From NCBI GenBank assembly GCA_026419785.1, contig JAODTK010005465.1, forward strand, positions 62,001-126,000: a stretch of DNA of 64,000 nucleotides, in the 5' to 3' direction. Origin of the DNA: Sclerodactyla briareus (Eukaryota > Echinodermata > Holothuroidea > Dendrochirotida > Sclerodactylidae). Positions within the stretch are counted from its first letter, which is position 1. The number at the start of each line of letters is the position of its first letter. Position numbers and translations under genes: made by a program. Below the pieces are notes generated by a model. The model was not told where the DNA came from, did no database searches, and saw only the letters and a list, made by a program, of their open reading frames with translations. Shown piece after piece: positions 46,901-57,480 of the stretch.

Positions 46901-48140
46901 AATTCTCATCACGGATCGTCCATTATGCAGGTTCATTACGCGTACATGAAGAACAGGCAGTAGGCAGGTCAAGTACGCATTTTTACGGTATCATTACGTG
47001 ATTTATTTTTCTCCTTCGTGTGTGGATATGTTTTGCGGTCGCTGTTTTGTATCTGTTGCGGTTGGAGCCTGCATCGCGAGTTTTATACTTGGAGGGTTAG
47101 TTTAGCTATAGGCCTATATTTTCTGCCTATCGGACTTGAGGGTATTTACGACCTGTTCTAGCTTGAGGTTTTCCACTGTGCGGGTCTGTTGTGACCTGTA
47201 CTTTGTGTCCGGGTCTTCGTGTATTGACCCGTTCCTTATGCAGCTCCGTTACATGGTTACTTTTATGGCTTCGCTCCCAGTATCGGACGCCGAATATGGA
47301 ACGCCAGCTACCATTGCCTTTATTCATAAATTAATCAATTATTCTCTCCCCGAAGTTATTCCGTTGATACCACACAGCTGATTAAAAATAAATGAATCTT
47401 GCGATTTCGCGGGATGAGTCGGGCCAGCAGAAACTATAAGAGTAGTGCCAGGAACTTCAATAGGATCCCTGCAAGTGTAAGTAGATAGTTTCGGATACCC
47501 AATATGTTAACTCTCCCCGGGAACTAAAGAGTGATTATGCCGATCAGAACGGAGCGATTCGATTTGGCCGCTGCCAATTTGATTGGAATTTAAGAATCAT
47601 GATGTTGGCCCCAACCCTTGGCTGATTCGGGTCTGTCGACAAACCTCGACAACCATGTCTCAAACGACCAGCGGTCATGAACTAATTCCCCCCCCCCCCC
47701 CACTTACGGAGTCTCGCACCGCTTGCGGAAAGTCGGTCGATGTTGCGCAACTTGCCCGTAAGGTCCTGCAAGCAGTGACCGGTTTTGGGGGGGGTGGGGA
47801 TGGTGGGGATACCCCACCGGGGGAAGCCACGCAGAAGGACAAAAAGGTATTGGTTCAGAGTATTTCTGTCTGCGTGCCTCCGAGAATAATGGAAAAAAAA
47901 AAAAGGTTTAATACTTTAAGCGAGCTATTTGCACCTCACAATTGCGCATGGCCTAATTTATACATATACAAAAGAACGGAGCCTTGTGGGATTGTCTTTG
48001 AAGAAGAGAACTCTTTTGAAATCTTACAGACGAAATTCGCGAGGGCTTGAGTCCGCCGTGGCCGTCGCAAGAATAACGTTCTCCATCACGGAAGTCCATT
48101 ACGCAGGTTAAATTACGCGTACAGGAGACAGGCAGTAATT
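43540..48140. repeat. Tandem array of ~1.2-kb units with foldback junctions
   Basis: The landmark atacccaccg(t) occurs at about 45,391, 46,637 and 47,810, and catcgcgagtt at 43,659, 45,803 and 47,072. Units 2 (45,391-46,636) and 3 (46,637-47,809) are complete. Unit 4 stops near 48,140. Unit 1 is split by ~985 bp (about 43,935-44,940) absent from the other units. Each junction carries poly-C, a cttacgg..ccgtaag inverted pair, and poly-G (45,268-45,390; 46,483-46,630; 47,689-47,800). Copies differ largely by single-base indels. AATAAA-type words near the catcgcgagtt-to-'ttggcgatttgctg' segment recur in each unit. Confidence 0.9.
44178..44390. mobile_element. Possible MITE rich in ctgtaaattt words
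   Basis: Ctgtaaatttt, ctgtaaatttc and cactgtaaatg occur forward, and aattacagtaa and aatttacagtaaaatt reversed, giving a self-complementary AT-rich block. Outer ends (ccaccgtaacaaaaatt; inverted aataattttttaaagtgg) pair only partly. It looks like CACTG-ended MITEs seen in animal genomes, but the ends are not convincing. It lies inside the ~985-bp stretch that is absent from the other array units. Confidence 0.45.
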
Positions 48141-48854
48141 GACGAGGGTTAGAATGACGATCGTGCATTGGCATTACGACCGTAAAGAGTATTCCATACG
48201 GGAATCATGGACACCGGGTCTTTACATTTAACAGTGTGAGTGTCCGCGTCACGAATGCAACTGCCGCCTCGAAGCTAGCTACCAGAGTCATCGCCTCTGA
48301 ATAGAATTACTTACTACTATAGGTTGTTCAACCAACCTATATCAGGAGGTGCCAACTTCTCCCAGTGGCAATTAAATGACTAGCTAGCCCAGGTCCCGAA
48401 GGGTGGCAATGAGAGTGGTCCCTATTGATGTGACGTTATATACCGAGTGCAGTAAACAAAAACACGTCTCATTGTTGTATTACACATGGGGGGGTAGATT
48501 TATTCAGAACCTGTGTTGTTTTTTGTTCTCTCACAATCCGTCTCCCACTCCGATTGGACTCTAGTGGAACATACAGACTTGAAATACAGAGCTTTGATTT
48601 TACTCCTCATTTGTCGTAAACTATACCCCTCTCTCTTTGAGCCCGTGTTACGTCTCGATAGCAGCTGAACTCAGCTTTCGAACAGTTGGGGTCACCATAC
48701 TTTCAAAACTGGGGAGGGGGCACATATATTTTGTGGGGGACACAAGAATAACAATCTAATAGGGGTAGGCGCCTCATAGTTTCGCGGAGCGTGCCACTAA
48801 CTTTGTGGTTGCGCAAGCCCCCCCCCCCAGATGGCGGAATGACCTTTCCCGAGC
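48141..48854. other. Unrecognised sequence with a small hairpin
   Basis: Right flank of the tandem array. A 9-bp stem hairpin lies at 48,318-48,341 (tataggttg / caacctata). A poly-C run lies near 48,819-48,828. No coding signal. Confidence 0.4.
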
Positions 48855-49605
48855 GTTTTATGCTGCATGTACCAGGCTTCAAATCTGGCATTTTGTGATA
48901 ACAAATTCTGTAATCGGTTCATAATTCATAATTTGTGCTCGTCATCACTGTTTATCAGTGGCGCGCGAAGCGCCATTTTTTTTTTTTTTTTTTCTGAGGT
49001 TTTCCCCACACCTGGAAAAACAGGAGTTCACCAGAAAATTTGGGCCATTCAGCTATCTTAGCTCTACGTCACAAACCATGAAATGACACAGTAGCAGTAC
49101 CTGGAGAAATAATGGTCGAAAATTAAAGCAGTCTGGTAGCCTAAGATACTGCAGTTCCAAATCGGCCGTGGTCGAGGGCAGGAGAAAAAGGACCGGAGGC
49201 TGAAGGGTTCAGTATAAAAAAAGAGGTTGACTGTTGCAATTCAATGAGAATGATGCCGATATTTTCAGTATTTAATCTCACAGATATGTATGATTAAGGG
49301 GGCCAATGAGGAAGAAATTTCATAGAGTGGGCGGAGATGCCGGACAGCAACGAGTGAGAATCCGCTACCAAGCACTCGCGCGAAGGGGAATTTTTTTCGT
49401 TTTTATCGCTTCGGGCGAATTTGGCACATTTACTAGCCTTTCTTGTGAATTTTTCGTTGTGTTGCTAATCTATTTCAAAATGGTAAGGCGAATACGGACT
49501 ACAGACTATTTTTGTCGGAAATCACCAAACCTTATTCGGGGAGGGGGCACCAAGGTTTTCGAGGGGGGACGTGCCCCATGCCCCCCCCCCCTGGCGACGC
49601 CACTG
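48855..49605. repeat. ~780-bp dispersed repeat, copy 2 (partner at 23,070-23,856)
   Basis: Collinear with copy 1, ending in the identical ggcgacgccactg (49,593-49,605) after a poly-C (49,581-49,591). It contains the gcgcgcgaagcgcc palindromic core plus a 20-base T run. Small deletions, mainly in homopolymers, distinguish the copies. The 105-codon frame (49,306-49,623) is not shared. Confidence 0.9.
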
Positions 49606-49773
49606 CTCAAAGGCTGTAAGTAACACACACAAAACCTTTCGTGTTCTACAATCTGAAATCTAAATTTCTAATCTAAAGTTCTAAAATAACGGAGGTACTC
49701 CAGTGCCCCCAACATATCGTCGCTTTGATTAAAGTGTATAAATACTTGAATGGGCCAGTATGACTAGAACATT

Positions 49774-50136
49774 GGAGATCTGATAAGCTCAGTCGATAGA
49801 GCTTAAAACTTGTGACTGGGAGGTCCCGAGTTCGAAACCGCGTCGGTGCCTTTCCGGTGAGTCCTTGGGCAAGGAGCTTTATCACTGGTTGCCTTGTCCT
49901 ACCAGGCATTATGAGAGCCTAATGAGAGGTACTGTGATGATTAGGCAGCCATGTGATGGAACGTCCCCGGGGACATGTTGTGGGGGGCAACTATCGTGGT
50001 TGCCAGGAGCGTATAGCTCGATATGTGCGGGTCGAACACGTAATTATCATTGATCAGGGGGTAATGGCCTCCAGCGCTTGAGTCGCGTATTACAGTTAAA
50101 GCGCTATAATAAGAAATTTACATTATTATTATTTTA
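49774..50136 (+). mobile_element. tRNA-derived SINE with (ATT)n tail
   Basis: The head is tRNA-like. An A box (taagctcagtcgatagagc, about 49,784-49,802, one extra base compared with TAGCTCAGT.GGTAGAGC) is followed by a B box agttcgaaacc (49,829-49,839) at normal tRNA spacing. The ~230-bp body includes ccttgggcaaggagctttatc, a segment typical of invertebrate tRNA SINEs. The 3' end is aaagcgctataataagaaatttacattattattattttat. It would be transcribed by RNA polymerase III and mobilised by a LINE in trans. The extra A-box base and other changes suggest an old copy. No clear target-site duplication seen. Confidence 0.9.
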
Positions 50137-51918
50137 TGGCTCCATGCCTTCATTGGTTGGCTGTATACAGTATAGCATTTTGGGCAATGTGTGGTCCTGG
50201 ACTAGTGAGATCGTCCCTCTATCGTAATTGCAACTGAGTGTAAGCTGAAGGTTCGCAAAATCAAAAATTCGTGACGTGACGTTGAAGAAGTCCAATATGC
50301 TGCACAATCTGTGGTGAAGCTACTATTGATTGCCGTGGAACATCGATAAATTTGGTAAAAAGAACAACAAAAGGGCAACACTACTGAGTGTTCGGTTGTC
50401 GTCTAGGTACAAACTGAGACCTCCTAAGCATTGTATGCCTATGCAGCCGACATACATATACACGGATTATCCAGACAGGATGTGAGTAGAACATCATTTA
50501 ACAAGAATAGCAGAAGTGAGCGAATATTTTCTTTGGGATAAAACAAACAACAACAAAACCCCCGTCGTCTCATCTGGGGAACGGGACGAAGTAATATCAG
50601 TATAGGGCACAAGGTCATTTGCATTTGTACAGGAACAGTCGGAATACGCCTTGATGGATTATAAGGGTTCCGTCCAAAAACCTTTCAAGTGTGAATACAA
50701 ATAAACCAGTAACCACGAATAAACAAGTACCAAGGAGTCATTGCAAGATATCCCCACCACTGATATATACGCTAAGAAACTAGAGGGATTTGTGTAGGTT
50801 TGGTGTCTTTCCACAGGTAGGTAAAATTATACTACCTCGAACGAGTGGTACAAAATTTGTGTCATAAAATGTTGAGATTTTTAGCCCATTTAGTTGTCTC
50901 TGACTGCAGTGGAATTCAGGCAACTTTTGAGAGATTAAACACCACCCTAATGGTATGGTAGGAGACTGTTATAGTGCGAAATAATTGCCTTCGGTGTTAC
51001 ATATGTTCCATGACATTCATTAGGGTATAGGAATTGTTGCCTAACAAATCACCTGAAGTGGGCCTTATCCTTATATACGCGAGGGCAATGTCTGGCACTT
51101 CAGATAAAGACGAACCAAGTCCGACTGATAGTTGCGCCTCGATATTACTCGGGATAGCTAGCTACACCGAGGTACGGCGCCTTCACACTATAGATAATGT
51201 CGTATGAACAGTCATGCTGGTAGCCAAAAACAGTAAGACAGGACTGGAATACAGAAAGCACCCAACCATCCTTTCTGCAGAAATTACTGGTATGTTCCGT
51301 AAACAACCAACGTACCGGACTGTTTCAACTGAGTGTTGGTGGCGCATCAACTTTAGGCCTCATACACAACCAATATTAGGCTATACAATGAAATTGGCTG
51401 ATCTCGAGCAAAAAACCTAGTAGAATTTCTCAACATTTAAACTCGATATAAATTACGTAGGCCATACTAATTACAGTTTGATATTTCCAACCATTTTTTC
51501 TCCGCTACTAACTCCAATCTTGCAGTCCAGATTAACATACAGAAGAAATATCTCGCTCCTTTTCATGAAAGGGCGGAATCAGGCCCGCCCCCGTCGCATC
51601 AGATCTCGCCAAATGTCCGACCAAATGTAATTAAATAATGTATTTTAGTGCCATTTTCTCTCAATTGACAGAATAACATTATTCATTGGATATTTAACAT
51701 GGCCATTCTTCAAGTTGAGAAGCGTCCCTGCATAGTGCCAAATTCCTCTTTCTAATTAGCATGTTTCGTTGTTTAAAATGGTATCTGCAGTTCAGAACTC
51801 ACTTTTACTGTTAAATTTTTGGTCGTTTATTGTAATTTCGAAGTAACTACAGGCCAGTCACTAACATGCGCGTTCCTCGGAAGTGTTACACTGTTAAACA
51901 GTTAAGCAAATATTGGAA
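50137..51918. other. Unrecognised sequence
   Basis: No gene, repeat partner or simple repeat recognised; frames stay below 70 codons. Confidence 0.4.
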
Positions 51919-52071
51919 GTTGGCAAGTATTCAGCATTCTCAAAAGTCGGGTAAAACGGAAATTTTTCATTCATTAGTCAAATTTCATTTGGGCCTCATG
52001 GACTATCATGGGAATAAATTGATAATAATTGTCATTTATGCCACTTTTGAGGTTCTGAATACTTGCCCAAC
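51919..52071. repeat. Inverted repeat, 29-bp imperfect arms
   Basis: The left arm (51,919-51,947) gttggcaagtattcagcattctcaaaagt pairs with the right arm (52,043-52,071) acttttgaggttctgaatacttgcccaac, at roughly 25 of 29 positions, around a 95-base spacer. A 111-codon frame (51,866-52,201) spans the hairpin and therefore is unlikely to be a real protein. It may be a small foldback element. Confidence 0.75.
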
Positions 52072-52654
52072 GTTTCGCCGTCGGCGATGGGAGATCAATA
52101 TCGATGTGAACCCACTTGAAAATCACGGATCATTACCTGTAATGCAGTCGTATATCGCAAATGTCATTCTACTCTACCAAAACTATGCTTGTAAAAGTTG
52201 ACAATTATCTCCCTCTGGAGATTGACATGGGAGATGAAACAGCACAGGTTCTCCTAGATTATTTTCGGCGTTCGTTAAGATCGACCATAAGGTGGGTCGG
52301 TACTCCGATTACTCGGCTCTTACCTCGAGAGATGGACCGGATCCAAGTCGTTAAAGTAGTTAATCTACATTAATAGACCTCTCAAACGTGTCCACCGCTT
52401 TCTGGTTCTTCCCGGGGGTTCTGTCATGAGACCACTGGCAGTCATTCTGTATACAAGACCCATTTGTGACGCAAAAATGCTCATCCGGTGTCCACATAAT
52501 GTCATGTATGGCGGACTACACCCAGCCATGCGTATTCTCAAGCACACGACCGCAGAGAGAGTTTGAATTAGCCAGCTGAATGCGTTTTGTTAACGTTAGG
52601 GAATGGTCTATACTACGTGAATATTTGTACTTTGAACAAATCTAAAAACCGAAG
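52072..52654. other. Unrecognised sequence
   Basis: Frames of 70 (plus) and 60 codons (minus) have no family resemblance. It flanks the LINE tail. Confidence 0.4.
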
Positions 52655-52672
52655 TTTATTATTTATTTATTT

Positions 52673-52720
<48 letters not shown>

Positions 52721-52724
52721 TTTT
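52655..52724. repeat. (ATTT)n microsatellite, probable LINE tail
   Basis: About 70 bases of tttatttatt. Read on the minus strand it is (AAAT)n placed at the 3' end of the LINE fragment upstream, as expected for CR1/Jockey-type LINEs that end in short simple repeats. Confidence 0.9.
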
Positions 52725-53560
52725 CGTACATAAAATAAGGTACAATGCAATGTACAGGAACGTTGTACAGGATCTAGAGAAGCACAATATGCTTATCGGG
52801 CGCTAGCGACCCCAAGTAGAAAACTTGATATAAACACAACACAAATAGGAATTCTAATATCCGAGTGAGGTGATTCTTGGAACTTTCTTGACGATAACAA
52901 ACGACTTCGGGAGCGCTTCGGGAGGTCCTCCATAACTTACAGCAATTATTGTTCAACTGGTAACTACTTACCATGGATAGAGTTTTAACTTGTGGCAGAG
53001 AAAAACTCGTTGTTTTCTAGTACACATGAGTGGAGCTATGCTCGCTGCGGGGGTGAATGAATTAAGCGAAAAATGTTTGGCAAGTCCGTGTTGCATAGTT
53101 GAAGTGAAAACGACACAATCTTGATTTGTGATATCTTCCCTTTGAGTCGCCTATAGCTACAGTACTGTGTTGAGCATTGTTTGGGAAACGGAGGTAATGC
53201 TTGAATGTTATAGTTTTCAGGATTCTTGTAAAATTTTGTATCTGCTTGAGGACTGAAGAGCCGGTCCATACCGTATCTTTCGATACCATAGTCCAATTTT
53301 AGAGTAGACTAAAGGGTAATAAATCTGAAAGGGCCACAGCGGTAGGAATCGAAGATCTTAGACGATGAGAAAAGTTTTTGTGACTTGACAAGATTACTGC
53401 AAAGGTCATCAATGTGAGGTTTAAAAGACAACTTATCGTCAACGAGGAAGCCCGAGGTACCTAGTATGGTCCCCCGTAAATCACATCCACGTTTCGTCCA
53501 CCGGATTCCCATTCTCGTATTCCTATCGCTTGCGGCGAATCTCTCTCTAATCACGAGAAG
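52725..53560 (-). pseudogene. LINE ORF2 C-terminal fragment and 3' UTR (degenerate)
   Basis: Minus-strand translation shows the post-palm segment of a non-LTR reverse transcriptase: LGTSGFLVDDKLSFKPHIDDLCSNL (about 53,399-53,480). After a stop and frame changes comes a decayed remainder (FKHYLRFPNN near 53,190; EDLPKRSRS near 52,905; LTRILEFL near 52,865). The order and spacing fit the end of CR1/Jockey-like ORF2. No palm motifs (DFSKAFD, FADD) are included, so it is 5'-truncated, the usual outcome of LINE insertion. It ends in an (AAAT)n tail. At least three stops or frameshifts make it inactive. Confidence 0.85.
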
Positions 53561-54055
53561 ATGAGAGGCCTTGTTCTCGATCGCCAGCTGAGCCTACACG
53601 AAGTCAACAACAATACCGCGGAGCGCCGCCCCGTCCATGCATTCGTGAACTCTCATTTGAATAACATACATCATTAATTAGCTTTTTACGTTAATCTGCC
53701 TCGGGCCCTCACCGTCGATCATTTCCTCTTCATCGAATAAAAAAACTGTGCCTTCCTCCATTTTTCTCGTACGAAGAATCGAACACAATCACAACTGGTC
53801 CTTCTTTCCCCCATCTCCATGTCACTCGCCCCAAAACTCAGCGCATCAGTTCAAAGTTTTCATGCTCGCGTTCAAAGCCCTATGATCTCTCACACCCATA
53901 CATATCAATCCCCAAGAAACGCACCCTCGTGCATCAATTTTACTTTTGATCTTCGACAACAGGTCACCTGCTTTCACCCAGACCAACGCCTCAAACGCGG
54001 TACGGGAATCGTTCTTTCGCTGTAATTAATGTCCCCGCAACACGTAGTTGTTTCG
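53561..54055. other. Unrecognised sequence
   Basis: No gene or partner repeat seen; one 68-codon frame (53,819-54,025) without family resemblance. Confidence 0.4.
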
Positions 54056-54710
54056 GGATATTATGGGTTTTGAGCCGCGTGCACCGCCGTCTCCGCCGCC
54101 GCCGCCGTTACCGCCGCCGCCGCCGCGCCGTCTCCGCCGCCGCCGCTGACGCCCGCGCCGGAAACTTTAGCGTAGCGCTCCATCCTTAACACCTTATCCT
54201 ATTGATCCCAAAACTTGGTACACACATGTCCGTATGAGTAAATCTCTCGGTAAGTTCGGAAATGGGCTATCTCGTATATTTGTTGCCCGAAACCGTTGTG
54301 GTTGTGGTTAGTTGTTGGAGCCGAAAAAAAACATGGCGACATTTCAAAGTTCATCCGAGGTCAAGTTTGCATTTCTTTGGCCATACCTAATTATAGCTAA
54401 TGTATATGTGTTATTGCAAACTTCATTGGATTTTTCATGAAACTTGGTGACTATGGCACACTATCATGGCCGACTGAATTTTCCCAATGTGGCGAGGTCA
54501 CTGGAGGTCATCTGCATGACTACTTTGCATCTAGTTTTGCCCAATTTATGCATATTAGCAAATTTATCAACTGCCGTGCTTTCGTGGATCTCTTCTGCCA
54601 CGAAACTTGATGAGTAGACCTTCTAACAGTCCCGATAATTTATTCATTGGCGTTGAAATCACTGAGTCATTTACTGTTTGTTTAATTTACATATTCGTTA
54701 GCATAAATTA
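54056..54710 (+). repeat. GCC-rich repeat copy 3 with 'gcataaattatgca' units
   Basis: About 110 bases of ccgccg / ccgtctccgccg (54,085-54,170), then gcgccggaaactttagcgtagcgctc, then decayed ~120-bp units (aacttcattggatttttcatgaaacttggtgac, gaggtcactggaggtcat, tttatgcatattagcaaattt). Same layout as 32,755-33,180. Confidence 0.75.
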
Positions 54711-54879
54711 AATCATTAATGCATTTATTTTCTAACTTGAGGATGTGACGCCAAACTTTGTGAATAGGACCTACACCCAGTCTACTATATTTATTCAATA
54801 GCATCAAGACACCTGCGAGGGTAAATTTGTGGGAACTAATGTGCATATTAGTTGTCCTGATCGTCAAAATGATGAGTTT

Positions 54880-57090
54880 AATATTTTTTCGCAAAACATT
54901 GGACATGTTCATTGGAATGCAATATGCTTCTAGGAGTGGATCATCACATGGAGTTTGTAAACATTTCATGAAAACGCCATGTCATTGAAGGTCATTAAAG
55001 GTCAAATTAGGGGTCAAAAATTGATTTTATTACTTTTTCCGCAATAGCACTGGGTCGGTTCATCAGAATGCAGAATGCTCCTAGGAGTGGAGTTATCACA
55101 TGGAGAGTAACATTCTCATAAAAAACTGTCATATAATTAAGGTTCAGTCGGGGTCACTTAGGGGTCAAAAATGTTTTTTGGCGATAATGGAGAATTGAAT
55201 ATCTGCGAAGGCTGGATGGTTACCATTGTGATAAATGTGGACCTGAATGTGTTTAACCTCTGACCTGAAATTTACCTCTGTCGGGTTGGCATTTGGTTAA
55301 CGGTTGAATCTTGAATAAAGTGTTATTTAAGGAGTTACGGGCCAAAAAAAAAAGAGAAAACTGGGTTTTTTGGATATGTCATAGGAGGCTTTGTGTGAGT
55401 TATGGAGGGAAACAACTCCGCTTCGATCGGACACTTACTTGGATATAACAGGGGTCACAGTTCAATTTTAAACCTTTTACGCAATAACATGGACATGTTC
55501 ATTGGAATGCAAATTGCTTTTAGGGAGTGGGGTGGATGCATCACAGGAGTGTAACAATTTCATAACAAACGCCATGTACTTTGAAGGTCATTAAAAGGTC
55601 ATTAGGGGTCAAAAACTGATTTTAGTATTTGTGGCAATGAGCACTGGGTGTGTGCATCAGAAGAAAATGGCTCATGGGAGTGGACTGTTTATCACATAGA
55701 GAGTACAATTCTAATTAAAATGTCATTATCATTAAAGTCATTCAGGTCACGTAGGGCTGAAAAACTGATTTTGGGCTATAATCGGAAAATTGAATATCTG
55801 CAAAGGCTGGATGGTTCAACCTTGTGATATAAATGTTGACCTGCATGTGTGATGACCTCTGACCTGAATTGACATATGTCGGTGGTCCTGTGGTTAAAGT
55901 TGACTCTTGAATAAATGTGGGATTTAAGGAGGTACAGGCAAAAAAATAGAAACTGGTTATGTTTGGATTGGTGATTAGAGCCTTGTGTGCTTTATGGAGG
56001 GAAACAAACTCCCGCTTCGATCGGTTACATACTTGGTAGTTACAAGGGGTCAAGTTTCAATTTTAAACTTTTTCGCAATAACATTGGACATGTTCATTGG
56101 AAGCAGATGCAGTTTAGGAGTGATGCATTCAAATGAGTGTAACAAATGTATAAAAACCGCATGTCACGAAGTCATTAAAGTCACTTAGGGTCAAAAACGA
56201 TTTTAGTACTTTGTCGGCAATAGCACAGGGTGTGTTTAATCAGAATGCAAAATGCACCTGGGAGTGGATGTATCACATGGAGAGTAACATTCTCATTAAA
56301 CTGCTCATATCATTAAGGTCATTTTTCGAGGTTCACTTAGTGGTGAAAACTGTTTGTTTTGCTATAGATCGTAAAATTGATATCTGAAAGGCTGGATTGG
56401 TTTCACCATTGTGAATATAATTGTTGCCCTGCATGTTTGTGACCTGTGACTGATTTGACCTCTGTCGGGTGTCATGGTGGTTAAAGGTTGAATCTTGAAT
56501 ATTTGCTTATTTAAGGATTTACAAGCAAAACATAGAAACTGGTTATGTTTTATATGGTGATAGAGCTTTGTGTGGCATGTATGGAGGAACACTCCCGCTT
56601 CGATCGGCACGCCTTTGGTATTACAAGTGGTCACAGTTCAATTTTAAACCTTTTAAGCAATAACATTAGGCGTTTTCATTGGAATCAATATGCTCTAGGA
56701 GTGGATGCATCACATGGAGGTAACAATTTTCATAAAACGCATTCATCGAAGGTCATTAAGGTACCACTTAGGGTTCAAAACTGATTTTAGTTTAGTCCTG
56801 TTTTCGGCAATAGCACTGGGGTGTGTCACAGAATGCAAATGCTCCTGGAGTGGATTGCACATGGAGAGTACAATTCTCATTAAAACTGTCCTATATGCCA
56901 GGTCATTCGAGGTCACTTATGGTGAAAATGGTTTTCTGGCCATAATCCGAAAATTGAATTTCTGCGAAGGCTGTATGGATCACCATTGTGATAGTATTGT
57001 TGACCTGCATGTTGGTGACCTCTGACCTGACTTTGATCTCTGTCGGGTGTCAGGTGGTGAAGGTCGAATCTTGAATAAAGTGCTTATTCA
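54880..57090 (+). repeat. Tandem array of ~590-bp composite units
   Basis: The anchor ggacatgttcattggaatgca (variants) occurs at about 54,901, 55,491, 56,088 and, diverged, 56,668, spacing ~580-597. Each unit contains a second related half-unit about 150 bp later (atagcactggg.gtgt..catcagaatgcaaaatgctcctgggagtgga), then aaattgaatatctgcgaaggctggatgg, cctctgacctgaa, gtcgggtg, cttgaataaagtg. This gives a higher-order structure of nested half-units. Single-base indels are the main difference between units. Frames here are incidental. Confidence 0.9.
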
Positions 57091-57480
57091 AGGACGCAGC
57101 CTTGTCCAGGTGCCTGTCAGTTCCTCATACAATAACAGCGCAGTTATTGGAATACCCTTTACCGTACACGTTGTTCGCTTCACCAATCTGATATGTCTTC
57201 TTTCCCACGAATGTGTCCGGTTTCATGTTCTCCAAATTTCTTGAATAAGAAGATCGGAGTATACGTCTGGCGGTTTACCCGCCCGACACTTTCTAGTAAC
57301 AACCTACCCTTTGACCTGTCTACCCTTTCACATACCGGGAGTCATCTCAGCGAATCATTAGAAAGGCTGAATGCTATACGTGTTTAACTCTAGTAATGTG
57401 ATGCTTTCTATAGTTTTTTTATCCATTCGTAACCTTGCCTGGAAGCGCCCATTTTGCGCTCTATATGTTTTATATTTATC
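57091..57480. other. Unrecognised sequence between arrays
   Basis: Separates the 590-bp array from the 1.65-kb duplication. A 64-codon frame (57,193-57,387) has no recognised family. Confidence 0.4.

Noticed and set aside
51866-52201. 111-codon frame
   Set aside because: It spans a 29-bp inverted repeat and has no recognised domain.
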